DNA of 64,000 nucleotides, taken from Singulisphaera sp. GP187. Lineage in GTDB: Bacteria > Planctomycetota > Phycisphaerae > Phycisphaerales > SM1A02. A model generated the notes under the pieces. That model had not been told where the DNA came from. It did not search any database and saw nothing but the letters and a program-made list of their open reading frames with translations. The DNA is taken from contig CAMBMO010000008.1 in the NCBI GenBank assembly GCA_945868805.1, positions 34,287-98,286 of the forward strand. The letters run 5' to 3'. Within the stretch, counting starts at the first letter, position 1. Every line of letters starts with the position of its first letter. This document shows positions 26,040 to 35,297 of the stretch, piece after piece. Position numbers and translations under genes: made by a program.

Positions 26040-27140
26040 GTGATCACTGACTCGAACCTACTCGATCTGGACTATCGATCCGAGGCGAAGCGGATCGGTT
26101 CGCCGGTGGTTCCGATCATTGACGCACACGCGCATGTCGGAGGATTGCGTGCCGCAGTGATATTGCGGGACGTGATGGACCAGTACGGTGTCAGTGAGAT
26201 TTGGTCGATGACATCGGTGATCGAGCAAGTCGATGGACTTCGAGAGATCTTTGGTCCTCGCATTCGATTCATCGCCATTCCGAATTGGCGCGACAAGGAC
26301 GCGCGCAATGCACATGGTGCGGGTTACGCGAGGCGTATCGAAGAGTTCCACGCGCGTGGGGCGAGAATTGCAAAGTTCTGGACCGCGCCACGCGGAGTTG
26401 ACATGGGAGCCGAGGTTGGCGACCCGACATTGATGCGCCTTGAGAACCCATCTCGAATCGCCGCAATGCAGACGGCGTACGACCTCGGTATGACATTTAT
26501 GGTCCATGTTGCCGATCCCGACACCTGGTTCGCAACGCGTTACGCAGACCACGAGAGGTACGGAACGAAAGCATCCCAGTACGAGCCACTCGAACGGATG
26601 CTTGATCGATTTCCGACGCGCTGGATCGCCGCTCACATGGGAGGATGGCCGGAGGATCTCGAATTCCTCTCGGGGTTGCTCGAACGACATCCCAACCTCT
26701 CGCTCGACACAAGCGCGTCGAAATGGATCGTGCGCGAGATTTCGCGACACCCCCCCGAAAGCGTGCGGACATTCTTTCGCAGATGGCGAGGACGAATCCT
26801 TTTCGGATCGGACATCGTGACGAGCGATGAGCACCTCGTCGACGCTCCGACCACTTTCGAGATGGACGCAAAGGCGAATTCTGCGCACAGTGCGTTCGAT
26901 TTGTACGCGAGCAGGTACTGGGCATTACGCACTCTTTGGGAGAGCAACTGGACTGGCCCGAGCCCGATCGCGGATCCCGATCTCGCGATGGTGTCGCCAA
27001 ACGAATTCACTCCCAGAGACTCCCCGACCTTGCGAGGAGTCGCACTTCCCGCGGAAATACTCCGCGACTTTTACTCGCAGAATGCCTGCGATCTGATGCG
27101 AGAGACGACCGAGCGATCGACATCGAGCAATCGGCTCTAG
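26040..27140 (+). CDS. Amidohydrolase family 2 metal-dependent hydrolase
   Basis: 366 residues from a GTG at 26040. TIM-barrel metal-site motifs: PIIDAHAHVGG (HxH on strand 1), MTFMVHVADPDTW (His, strand 5), WIAAHMGGWPEDLEFL (His, strand 6), LSLDTSASKW and ILFGSDIVTSDEH (Asp, strand 8). This order is that of the ACMSD/decarboxylase-type amidohydrolase 2 group (PF04909). Proteins of this group are common in planctomycetes, and the substrate cannot be predicted. The C-terminal DFYSQNACDLM matches the usual end, where the barrel is capped. It follows the flavin reductase-like gene and precedes the PSD1 gene by 60 bp. Confidence 0.8.
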   Translation: MITDSNLLDLDYRSEAKRIGSPVVPIIDAHAHVGGLRAAVILRDVMDQYGVSEIWSMTSVIEQVDGLREIFGPRIRFIAIPNWRDKDARNAHGAGYARRIEEFHARGARIAKFWTAPRGVDMGAEVGDPTLMRLENPSRIAAMQTAYDLGMTFMVHVADPDTWFATRYADHERYGTKASQYEPLERMLDRFPTRWIAAHMGGWPEDLEFLSGLLERHPNLSLDTSASKWIVREISRHPPESVRTFFRRWRGRILFGSDIVTSDEHLVDAPTTFEMDAKANSAHSAFDLYASRYWALRTLWESNWTGPSPIADPDLAMVSPNEFTPRDSPTLRGVALPAEILRDFYSQNACDLMRETTERSTSSNRL

Positions 27141-27200
27141 TGACCCGTTTTTTGGGGAACTCGGTGGCAAATCCACGCTCATTGCGTACACTTTCGAGCG

Positions 27201-30200
27201 ATGATGCGATCCCAATTGCTGCTCGTTGCGATCGTGGGATTCGTCATCGGCACAGCAGTATTCACACTTCCAGCCCCTCTCGGCGCGGCATCGACCGAAC
27301 CTGTTCTCTACGGCCGGGATGTCCGACCGATCCTCTCGGATCGATGCTTCCTCTGCCATGGTCCGGACCGAGAGAAACGCCAGGCCGACCTTCGTCTCGA
27401 CAGCGCCGAGGAAGCGACGAAGATCCGTCCCAAGGGTGCGGCAATCGTGCCAGGAAGTGCGGCATCGAGTCTCGTCTGGAGTCGAATCAGCTCGGACGAT
27501 CCAAAGTTCATGATGCCACCGCCCGACAGCACCAAGCATTCACTCGACGCGAATCAGCGCCAAATCATTCGTCGATGGATCGACGATGGTGCGCAGTACG
27601 AATCGCACTGGGCTTTCTCGGCGCCGACGCGATCGAACGTCCCTACACCGATCGATCCTCGTTGGACGACCAATGAGATCGACCGATTTCTCCTCGCTCG
27701 CATGGAGAAAGTCGGGATCACACCAAGCCCTCCCGCGAGTCGCGCCACGCTTGTCCGTAGGATTTTTCTCGATCTCACGGGTCTTCCTCCGACCCCTGCC
27801 GAAGTCGATGCGTTCGTTGATGATCCGAGTCCAGACGTGCGCGCGAAATTGATCGACCGCTTGATGTCCCAAGAACCGTATCGATCGCGCTACGCCGAGC
27901 GCATGACTATCCCATGGCTCGACGTCGCTCGCTTTGCAGACACGAGTGGCATCCACATGGATGCAGGTCGATCGATCTGGCTCTGGCGCGATTGGGTCAT
28001 CGATGCATTCCGAACTAACAAACCATACGACCAGTTCATCGTCGAACAACTCGCGGGAGACTTGATTCCGAATGCGACTTCCGCGCAGTTGATCGCGAGC
28101 GGATTCAATCGAAACCACGTGACGAGCGATGAGGGTGGGGCGATTAGCGAGGAGTACTTGCTCGAGTACGCAGTCGACCGAGTGGCGACGACCGGCGCAG
28201 CGTTTCTCGGACTCAGTGTGCAGTGTGCGCGCTGCCACGATCACAAGTTCGACCCGATCACGAGCGAAGACTTCTATTCGATGGTCGCGTTTTTCAATTC
28301 GAATGAGGAACCTGGCATCTACTCGCAAGTTCCCGATGCGATGCGCTCGCTCGAACCAGCGCTCGAGTTTCCGACCGACGAGCAGCGCGCCCGACTGGTC
28401 GAAATCGAAGGGGCGCTTGCATCGCTCACAACCGAACGAGATCAACCGAGCCAGACTGAGAACGCCGAGTTCGAACAGTTCTGCAGTTCCGCTACAGCCC
28501 AACTGAATCTGGAGTGGGTCGCCGCGCCGACGCGCTCGGCAGAGTCGAAGAATGGCGCGACGCTCACGGTTCAACCTGACGGATCGGTTCTCGCGAGCGG
28601 GGCCAATCCTGACGTCGACGAACACACACTCACACTCGAGACGGATGCGACCGAGATTCGATTGCTCGCGCTCGAAGTTCTGACCGATCCTTCGATGGTT
28701 GAAGGACGCGTCGGTCGAGCACCCAACGGCAATGCTGTCTTGGATTCGATCGTCGTCGAAGCGACATCGAAGGTGGATCCCACTCGAACCGAGTTGGTAC
28801 CGCTTTCATGGGCTTGGGCCGATCTCGAACAATCGAATGGCGACTACCGCGTTGCGAACGCGCTGATCACAGCCGATCGTCGCGAGTGGGCAGTCGATGC
28901 GCACACGACACCAGGAAGCAGACTCGCGATTTTCACGACCGAGAAACCCTTCGGATTCGAAGGTGGAACGACCCTTCGTGTACGGCTTGGGTACGACTCT
29001 CCGTACAAGCAACACACATTTGGCCATGTGCGAGTTTCGCTTGCTCGCGCAAGCGATTCGTTTCTTGCGAAACTTCCGGATGCCACGAATGGCTGGTATA
29101 TCGCAGGACCATGGCTGACCGAAGTTGGAACCGATCCCTATGCGACGATCCGAGGACCAGAGTCCCAACCGCGATTCGATCGGATGGCACAGTGGGATGA
29201 ATACAGCTGGAGGTACGCACCTGGAGTCATCGAGGGGCAGCCTGCGGGACTCGCGCAAGGACCAGGGACTGAATTTGTCGCTCGACAAGTTTTCGCGACC
29301 CATCCGCACACGATCGAACTCTCGCTTGGTAGCGACGACGGGATTGCCGTCTTCGTCAACGGCGTCAAGGTCCACGAAAACAAGTCGGATCGGCCAGTCG
29401 CTCCCGATCAAGAACGCGTCACAATTTCGCTCGTTGCAGGAGAGAACTCGATTGTCTGCAAGATCGTCAACACGGGCGGTCCAGGCGGATTCTTTCATCG
29501 CGCGATCGCTCCCGAGGGGTCGATCTTGCACGGGGCGGTTCCGCTCTTTCTGCCGACGGCAATGTCGAGACCGGAATTCCGTGCCACCGCGCGGGACGCC
29601 TGGCGATTGACAGCGTCGCCTCGCTACCGCGAACTCAACGACAAGATCGCGAAGTCGAAGAGAGAGCAGGAAGTCGTCCGAATCCAAGTCCCGCACACGA
29701 TGGTCATGAAGGAACAGGCAAGTGCGCGAGAGACATTTGTCCTCAAGCGAGGCATGTACGACCAGGCAGACCGCGATCGACCGGTGACTCGCGCGATTCC
29801 CAAAGCCCTCGGTGCTCTCACTGAGGAGCAGCCGAAGAACCGGCTTGGGCTCGCGCAGTGGATTGTGTCAAGCGAGAATCCATTGACTGCACGTGTGACG
29901 ATCAATCGACTCTGGGAGCAATTCTTTGGTCGGGGACTTGTTCGCACCGAAAATGACTTTGGATTTCAAGGCGAGTGGCCGACTCATCCTGAATTGCTCG
30001 ACTGGCTCGCGGCTGAATTTCGCGAGAGTGGATGGAATGTTCAGCACATGATTCGGTTGATGCTCAACAGCGAGGCGTACGCCCAATCGTCGGATATCCG
30101 GCCAGAGATTGCGGCGTTCGATCCCGACGACCGCCTCCTCTCGTGGTATCCGCGACAGCGACTCGGTGCCGAGCAGATCCGCGACCAAGCGCTCTATGTG

Positions 30201-30806
30201 AGCGGGTTGCTGAAGGAACGCCTTGGAGGACCGAGCGTAAAGCCCTATCAACCAGAGGGGCTCTGGCAAGAGGTCGCAATGCCTCAATCCAATACTCGTG
30301 CCTACGAAGTTGGGATGAATGACGACCTCTGGCGTCGAAGCTTGTACAGCTATTGGAAACGCGCGGTCCCTCCACCATCGCTGCTCACTTTCGATGCTCC
30401 AACGCGCGAGTACTGCGTCACACGGCGCACAACCACGAACACTCCCCTTCAAGCGCTCGTGCTCTGGAACGACGAACAGTTTGTCGAAGCTGCACGAGGT
30501 GCCGCCACACGAATTCTTCAGGAATCAGCCAGTGCTTCGACTGATGCACAAACTGATGCAGCAAGACTCTCCCTGCTCTTCTTCAGTTGCACCGGATCAC
30601 GACCGTCCGCCGAGACGATCGATCGACTCACCGCCGCCCTACACGCCAATCGCGCTCGGTACGCCCATTCAGCCGAAGACGCGAAATCGCTTGTTTCGGT
30701 CGGGGACTCGCAATCCCCAGAGAATCTCGATTCGCGCGAACTTGCGTCGTGGACGCTCGTCGCGAATGCGATACTTTCGAGCGACGCCACGCTTGTCAAG
30801 GACTAA
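27201..30806 (+). CDS. PSD1-type protein: cytochrome c (PSCyt1), DUF1549 and DUF1553 domains
   Basis: 1,201 residues, at the large end of this planctomycete-specific family. A signal peptide (LLLVAIVGFVIGTAVFTLP) precedes a PSCyt1 heme domain, VRPILSDRCFLCHGPD, with CxxCH at 49-53. DUF1549 spans about 155-370 (FLARMEKVGITPSP; QCARCHDHKFDPITSEDFY, a second CxxCH at 345-349). Then comes a beta-rich stretch with NGWYIAGPWLTE and LGSDDGIAVFVNGVKV, resembling a PA14/CBM-like module (about 640-770). DUF1553 fills about 870-1150 (LARVTINRLWEQFFGRGLV; RRTTTNTPLQALVLWND). Presumably periplasmic. The paired DUF1501 gene follows after 5 bp, the standard arrangement. The biochemical role is unknown; polysaccharide turnover has been proposed for the family. 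Confidence 0.92.
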   Translation: MMRSQLLLVAIVGFVIGTAVFTLPAPLGAASTEPVLYGRDVRPILSDRCFLCHGPDREKRQADLRLDSAEEATKIRPKGAAIVPGSAASSLVWSRISSDDPKFMMPPPDSTKHSLDANQRQIIRRWIDDGAQYESHWAFSAPTRSNVPTPIDPRWTTNEIDRFLLARMEKVGITPSPPASRATLVRRIFLDLTGLPPTPAEVDAFVDDPSPDVRAKLIDRLMSQEPYRSRYAERMTIPWLDVARFADTSGIHMDAGRSIWLWRDWVIDAFRTNKPYDQFIVEQLAGDLIPNATSAQLIASGFNRNHVTSDEGGAISEEYLLEYAVDRVATTGAAFLGLSVQCARCHDHKFDPITSEDFYSMVAFFNSNEEPGIYSQVPDAMRSLEPALEFPTDEQRARLVEIEGALASLTTERDQPSQTENAEFEQFCSSATAQLNLEWVAAPTRSAESKNGATLTVQPDGSVLASGANPDVDEHTLTLETDATEIRLLALEVLTDPSMVEGRVGRAPNGNAVLDSIVVEATSKVDPTRTELVPLSWAWADLEQSNGDYRVANALITADRREWAVDAHTTPGSRLAIFTTEKPFGFEGGTTLRVRLGYDSPYKQHTFGHVRVSLARASDSFLAKLPDATNGWYIAGPWLTEVGTDPYATIRGPESQPRFDRMAQWDEYSWRYAPGVIEGQPAGLAQGPGTEFVARQVFATHPHTIELSLGSDDGIAVFVNGVKVHENKSDRPVAPDQERVTISLVAGENSIVCKIVNTGGPGGFFHRAIAPEGSILHGAVPLFLPTAMSRPEFRATARDAWRLTASPRYRELNDKIAKSKREQEVVRIQVPHTMVMKEQASARETFVLKRGMYDQADRDRPVTRAIPKALGALTEEQPKNRLGLAQWIVSSENPLTARVTINRLWEQFFGRGLVRTENDFGFQGEWPTHPELLDWLAAEFRESGWNVQHMIRLMLNSEAYAQSSDIRPEIAAFDPDDRLLSWYPRQRLGAEQIRDQALYVSGLLKERLGGPSVKPYQPEGLWQEVAMPQSNTRAYEVGMNDDLWRRSLYSYWKRAVPPPSLLTFDAPTREYCVTRRTTTNTPLQALVLWNDEQFVEAARGAATRILQESASASTDAQTDAARLSLLFFSCTGSRPSAETIDRLTAALHANRARYAHSAEDAKSLVSVGDSQSPENLDSRELASWTLVANAILSSDATLVKD

Positions 30807-30811
30807 AGCTC

Positions 30812-32329
30812 ATGTACCAAGCCGCTCGAAATCCGATGAACAACGAACGACCTGCAGATGCGCTTGAGGCGTATCTGCTCAATCTCACACGTCGTCGATT
30901 TTTCGGATCGGTCGCGGGATCGCTCGGCGCTGGTTTGGGCGGCGTCGCGCTCGCGCAGTTGATGGGTGCGCGGGGCGCACCTCGTACGGACACCGCGACC
31001 TCGGCTCAAGCCGTCTTGACAAACCTTCCGCACTATGCGCCCAAGGCGAAGCGCGTGATCTACATGCACATGGAGGGTGCGCCGAGCCAGCTTGATTTGT
31101 TCGATTACAAGCCACACCTCGTCGATCGATTCAACGAGGAACTTCCAGCTTCGATTCGAAATGGTCAGCGCATCACGACAATGACCAGCGGACAGACGCG
31201 CTTTCCCGTTGCGCCAACGGTCTTCCGTTTCGACCGCCACGAAAACAACGAGGGCGGGATGATGCTCTCCGAGCTCCTGCCCCATACCGGATCCGTCGCG
31301 AAAGAGATCTGCTTCATCCATTCGATGCATACGCAGGCGATCAATCACGAGCCTGGAATCACATTCTTCCAGACCGGCTCGGAACAACCAGGCCGACCAT
31401 CCTTCGGATCGTGGATGAGCTATGGACTCGGGAGCGGGAATCGCGACATGCCTGCGTTCGTCGTAATGATCACACAAGGCATCGGCAACATGCAGGCACT
31501 CTCCGCGCGTTTTTGGGGAAGTGGATTTCTTCCAAGCGAACATCAGGGATGTCGATTGCGGGCGGGGCGAGATGCGGTCTTGTATCTGCGTGATCCCGAT
31601 GGTGTCACTCGCGATGACCGCCGACGCATGCTCGATCTCGTGGGTCAGATCAACGAAGAGGAATTCACGAGGAGTCTCGACCCTGAAGTCCAGGCCCGGA
31701 TCGCCCAGTTCGAAATGGCATACCGAATGCAGATGTCTGTTCCAGAACTGACCGACTTTAGCGATGAATCAGAAGAAACTCTTGCGATGTACGGACCGGA
31801 TGTGCGCATACCTGGCAGTTTCGCGGCCAATTGTCTGATGGCACGACGACTTGCGCAGCGCGATGTTCGATTCATTCAGCTCTATATGCGCGGATGGGAT
31901 CAACACGGAAACTTGCCTGGCGAACTTCGCGCGCAGTGCAAGGCCGTGGATCAGCCCCAAGCGGCTCTGATCAAGGATCTGAAGAGACTTGGATTGCTCG
32001 ACGAAACGCTCGTCCTTTGGTCGGGCGAATTCGGACGCACCGCGTATAGCCAGGGCACGCTTACCAAGACGAACTATGGTCGTGATCATCACCCACGATG
32101 CTTCAGCCTGTGGCTCGCCGGTGGTGGAGTGAAGCCTGGAATCTCATTCGGAAGGACGGACGACTATTCGTACAACATCGTCGAGAATCCCGTCGAAGTT
32201 CATGATTTGCACGCGACGATGATGCACTTGCTCGGACTGGACCACAAGAAGCTGGTCTATCGCGCCCAGGGTCGCGACTATCGATTGACGGACGTCAAGG
32301 GCGAGGTCATCAAGCCGATACTGTCATAG
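30812..32329 (+). CDS. DUF1501 protein with Tat signal, partner of PSD1
   Basis: 505 residues from the ATG at 30812, 5 bp after PSD1; an ATG at 30836 (MNNERP) is an alternative. A twin-arginine signal is visible (TRRRFFGSVAGSLGAGLGG), so export is probably folded via Tat. The body has the sulfatase/alkaline phosphatase-like fold of DUF1501: RVIYMHMEGAPSQLDLFDYK, EGGMMLSELLPHTG, LYMRGWDQHGN, LVLWSGEFGRTAYSQG and YGRDHHPRCFSLWLAGGGV, with the metal-binding Asp/His positions in order. FGSWMSYGLGSGNRDMPAFVV is also diagnostic. It overlaps the convergent glycosyltransferase-like gene by 20 bp at the 3' end. Confidence 0.92.
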   Translation: MYQAARNPMNNERPADALEAYLLNLTRRRFFGSVAGSLGAGLGGVALAQLMGARGAPRTDTATSAQAVLTNLPHYAPKAKRVIYMHMEGAPSQLDLFDYKPHLVDRFNEELPASIRNGQRITTMTSGQTRFPVAPTVFRFDRHENNEGGMMLSELLPHTGSVAKEICFIHSMHTQAINHEPGITFFQTGSEQPGRPSFGSWMSYGLGSGNRDMPAFVVMITQGIGNMQALSARFWGSGFLPSEHQGCRLRAGRDAVLYLRDPDGVTRDDRRRMLDLVGQINEEEFTRSLDPEVQARIAQFEMAYRMQMSVPELTDFSDESEETLAMYGPDVRIPGSFAANCLMARRLAQRDVRFIQLYMRGWDQHGNLPGELRAQCKAVDQPQAALIKDLKRLGLLDETLVLWSGEFGRTAYSQGTLTKTNYGRDHHPRCFSLWLAGGGVKPGISFGRTDDYSYNIVENPVEVHDLHATMMHLLGLDHKKLVYRAQGRDYRLTDVKGEVIKPILS

Positions 32330-33380
32330 CGTGGCGTTGCGTGCCTGACTCGCTTGTCGATCGAGATGGTTCTCGCCCGCTTGCGGCCGCAGAAGCACTG
32401 CGAATTGCGCCCGCTGAAAGAGCCTGAAAGAATTCCGGATTCCGCGAAGGGTTCTCCGAGAGTTCGATGAGCAATCGAACGAGTTCGTTTCGATCTCCGC
32501 GCTCGTATCGAATTGATCCTTCGCAATTCGGAAAGCACGATTCGTGGATGATGGGAATTCCCGCCGCGATCCCCCACCACCCGCACCAGCCCCACCAACC
32601 CCCAACGCCCTCATCGCCGGGGCGTTGCAAGAGCATCAGATCCACTGCAAGCCAAAGCGCACTGGGAATCTCTGCATCGTCGATGACAACGAGACAATCT
32701 GAAAGCCCCGCGCGGCGCGCATAACGCATCGTCTCGAGGCTCCACTTCGCATGCCGTGGGACGATCAACGCAACATCCGCGCCCGCGAGCGCCGCGCGCC
32801 CGACCGCCGCAAACGCCTCGCGAGCGTCGATCGAATCCGCGCGATCGCCAGCCGCCATCACAACGATGGTTCGCTCCGAAAGGCCGAAATCCGATCGGAT
32901 CGCACTCCTCCCAGCACCATGTGGATGAGATGAGCCCTCGCGGGAGGTTCGCCAATGCTCGATCGCTGTTCGCGCGCAGTTCAGTCGCGCGTCGACAGGT
33001 GGAGCTCGATGGACGACTCGATCCACGTCCGCGAAGGCGGCATGCGCAAGATCTCCCACTGCCGACCCGTAGGCAACAATCTTCTTTGGACAGGTGTCGA
33101 GTTGACCAACCCAAGCGCGGAGTCGGCCCACAAGCAACCGTTCAATTCCAAGGGGAGCCGTGAGAACAGCCGAATAGGGTTGCGACATCGCCCCATTGAC
33201 CCGAGCGGTACTCGATGGGCCGATGGCGACTCGTGATTCTGGTTGCGAATCCAGGGACCCGCTAGATCGATCCGGATTCCCAGTCATGGCGCCGGCAGTC
33301 CATCCGATTTCGCCCGTTGTCTGAATGAGGTGCAGAGTTCCCAAACGCGGCTGATCTCGTCGACCTCGACGAAAAATCAC
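32310..33380 (-). CDS. Probable GT-B glycosyltransferase-like protein
   Basis: 356 residues from a GTG at 33380 whose GTGA overlaps the stop of the preceding lipoprotein gene, which supports this start. The second half has the style of a GT4 C-terminal Rossmann domain: SDFGLSERTIVVMAAGDRAD, ALAGADVALIVPRHA, YARRAGLSDCLVVIDDAEIPSALWLAVDLMLL, then AAGIPIIHESCFP and LVRLLIELSENP. The usual E-x7-E motif is not clear. A striking Trp/Gly run (GWWGWCGWWG) lies where the nucleotide-sugar loop would be. The N-terminal half is degenerate. It could be a glycan enzyme of the envelope operon or a non-catalytic relative. Last gene of a four-gene coupled set. Confidence 0.5.
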   Translation of the reverse strand: MIFRRGRRDQPRLGTLHLIQTTGEIGWTAGAMTGNPDRSSGSLDSQPESRVAIGPSSTARVNGAMSQPYSAVLTAPLGIERLLVGRLRAWVGQLDTCPKKIVAYGSAVGDLAHAAFADVDRVVHRAPPVDARLNCARTAIEHWRTSREGSSHPHGAGRSAIRSDFGLSERTIVVMAAGDRADSIDAREAFAAVGRAALAGADVALIVPRHAKWSLETMRYARRAGLSDCLVVIDDAEIPSALWLAVDLMLLQRPGDEGVGGWWGWCGWWGIAAGIPIIHESCFPNCEGSIRYERGDRNELVRLLIELSENPSRNPEFFQALSAGAIRSASAAASGREPSRSTSESGTQRHAMTVSA

Positions 33381-34033
33381 TTCTTCACACCAAGGCGACC
33401 ACCAAGCTCGCGACGCGGATGGGCATAAAACAACCGACCAATGTCTTGACCCAACTCCACAGCAAGTTTGTCTTCGAGTTCCCGCCGACCAGCGCTCGTC
33501 GTGATGATGCTCGGATCGATGTCCTTGAGAAAGCTTTGGACCGCTTCAGATCCAGCGTTTGGCCAGAGTCGAACGCCATTCGTGACATCGATCACCTTGA
33601 TCAATGCAACGGCCTCTGGTCCACCTTCTTCGCGACCGCCGGAGAGATTGAACTCGTCGATCTCAACATAGATGACCTGTTCCGCTCCAAGGGACTCGCA
33701 CACGCGCTGAATCGATACTGGTTTGGAAGCGGTATCCAATCGACGGATCAGCGCGATCGCGTCGCGTGTCGAAATGACCTCCGGGACCACACTGTTCTCG
33801 AGCAGTTCGGTGCCAGCAGAGTCGCCAACTTCACTGCGAAGTTGGATCCGCGACATTCGATTCAATCGATCGTCCACCACGACCACGGTGCGCTTGGAGG
33901 GCAACTCGTAAGCTGCAGGTGACTTCGGTGGGCCTTCCGCGAGGTAACTGATGGGAATGAGATAATTGCAGCTACTCGCGCACACCGCTCCGATGGCGAG
34001 AAGGGCGACCCGTGTGAGAAGATCGACTCTCAT
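33377..34033 (-). CDS. Putative outer-membrane lipoprotein (paralogue of the next gene upstream)
   Basis: 218 residues. Signal peptide and lipobox VALLAIGAVCASSC. The mature part has a beta strand RTVVVVDD, a helix, then SLGAEQVIYVEIDEFNL, a strand ALIKVIDVTNGVRLWP and LGQDIGRLFYAHP at the end. The same layout (VAVLAH ... ELDVDRVIVIDLFEYRL ... VDEVGYLFYDHA) occurs in the adjacent 34030-34773 protein, so they look like paralogues of a nucleotide-binding-like lipoprotein fold. It overlaps both neighbours by 4 bases. Function unknown; an envelope assembly role is inferred from the lipobox and context. Confidence 0.65.
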   Translation of the reverse strand: MRVDLLTRVALLAIGAVCASSCNYLIPISYLAEGPPKSPAAYELPSKRTVVVVDDRLNRMSRIQLRSEVGDSAGTELLENSVVPEVISTRDAIALIRRLDTASKPVSIQRVCESLGAEQVIYVEIDEFNLSGGREEGGPEAVALIKVIDVTNGVRLWPNAGSEAVQSFLKDIDPSIITTSAGRRELEDKLAVELGQDIGRLFYAHPRRELGGRLGVKK

Positions 34034-34773
34034 TTTCGTCTGATGCCTCGATCGGGATACTTCATCTCGGCGTGATCGTAGAAGAGATAACCGACTTCAT
34101 CGACGAACGTCTTCTGCAAGCCGATCTCGATCTGCGTCGGTCCAGCTTGCGACTTTCCAATGCCCTCCATGTCGGGAAACTTGGAGATGACCTGGAATTC
34201 CTCCGCATACGAATCAGGATCGATTCCATCGCGCTCAACGACGCTCACATTTGCGCCTGCGACTCCATCCCACAGAAAACTGTTGCCTTCCGGATTCAAC
34301 CGATACTCGAATAGGTCGATCACAATCACCCGATCGACATCCAGCTCATTGGCGAGATCCGCAAGAGGACTCGTTGGCCAACCCGGCGTCTGATGCATCC
34401 ACGAAAATGAAAAGCGGGGATCGAGCAATCTCACCCCTGGAACATTTTTCTGAAGTATGTCCGAGACATTCCCGACGATGTTGGGAAGTGCTGTCGGAAA
34501 CTCGTACGCAGTACGCATATCCGCATGAGCAAGCACCGCGACGGACTTGTTCTCAAGCCCCCGATACTTTGCAAGCACTTCGATCTGCTTGCCCTTCTCA
34601 ATGTTTGAGCCAACCGCGGCCGCGATTCCTGCGAGGATGCATCCCCCGAGAGGCAACGTGGCGCAGAGAGCTGTCACAAAACAAAGCCGTGCGACAATGG
34701 TCGTGCCACTTCGTGTGGGACTTCGCGCAATCTGCGTCTTGATCGAGCTTGGCAAGAGTGTCGTGCTTGTCAT
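34030..34773 (-). CDS. Putative outer-membrane lipoprotein, second paralogue
   Basis: 247 residues with a long charged leader before the hydrophobic signal; the lipobox is CATLPLGGC, and the next residues ILAGIAAAVGSNIEK are hydrophobic. A start closer to the signal has no in-frame ATG, so the annotated start is kept (ATGA overlap with the DUF2752 gene also supports it). Mature region: KSVAVLAHADMRTAYEFP, ILQKNVPGVRLLDPRF, ELDVDRVIVIDLFEYRL, VSVVERDG. The order of elements mirrors the downstream lipoprotein. Function unknown. Confidence 0.65.
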   Translation of the reverse strand: MTSTTLLPSSIKTQIARSPTRSGTTIVARLCFVTALCATLPLGGCILAGIAAAVGSNIEKGKQIEVLAKYRGLENKSVAVLAHADMRTAYEFPTALPNIVGNVSDILQKNVPGVRLLDPRFSFSWMHQTPGWPTSPLADLANELDVDRVIVIDLFEYRLNPEGNSFLWDGVAGANVSVVERDGIDPDSYAEEFQVISKFPDMEGIGKSQAGPTQIEIGLQKTFVDEVGYLFYDHAEMKYPDRGIRRK

Positions 34774-35258
34774 GGAATCAATCCTCGAAAGACGAGGATC
34801 TTATATCCCCAAGCAAGAATGACCGAACCGCCGAGGAACCACCAGAACCGTCCACTCATCACTCTGGTGATCGAGCCCAGGATTCTTGATCCCGTCGCTG
34901 CGGCGTAACCAGCTGCCACGGCGAGTCCCGAAACCCCAATCGCGAGCGCAAATCCCATCGGTTGCACTCGTGCAGATTCGATAAGTCGTCCATCAGCAGC
35001 GAGCGCAAATGCCGTCGTCATCCCGCAGCTCGGACACGGCAACCCCGCCCCAGTCGGCCAACTGCAGGGTGGAATACCTAACTGTGAATGGGTCCCCATG
35101 CCCGAAGACGATGGTTCGAGCCACGTCGCAACCGCGAGTAACGCGATCGACCCGAGCGAGAGGCAACCAACGCTGATCCGCGCTCGCGCCCCAAGGCGTG
35201 CCGATGGTGCGACTCGCTCACTTTGGTTCAGTACCGCAACACTCATTTGAAGTCGCAT
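34770..35258 (-). CDS. DUF2752 membrane protein
   Basis: 162 residues from the ATG at 35258; an upstream ATG at 35351 would run into the divergent gene. The hallmark is GIPPCSWPTGAGLPCPSCGMTTAF, which carries the DUF2752 CPxCG motif and a second cysteine upstream, suggesting a metal or redox site. Three hydrophobic segments are visible (SLGSIALLAVATWL; GFALAIGVSGLAVAAGYAAA; FWWFLGGSVILAWGYKILV). DUF2752 proteins are common in Bacteroidetes and planctomycetes and have no known function. First of the four overlapping genes down to 32310; divergent from the M19 dipeptidase. Confidence 0.8.
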   Translation of the reverse strand: MRLQMSVAVLNQSERVAPSARLGARARISVGCLSLGSIALLAVATWLEPSSSGMGTHSQLGIPPCSWPTGAGLPCPSCGMTTAFALAADGRLIESARVQPMGFALAIGVSGLAVAAGYAAATGSRILGSITRVMSGRFWWFLGGSVILAWGYKILVFRGLIP

Positions 35259-35297
35259 CGTAGTCGACACGGATGTGAAAAGACTAGTCTGACTGCG

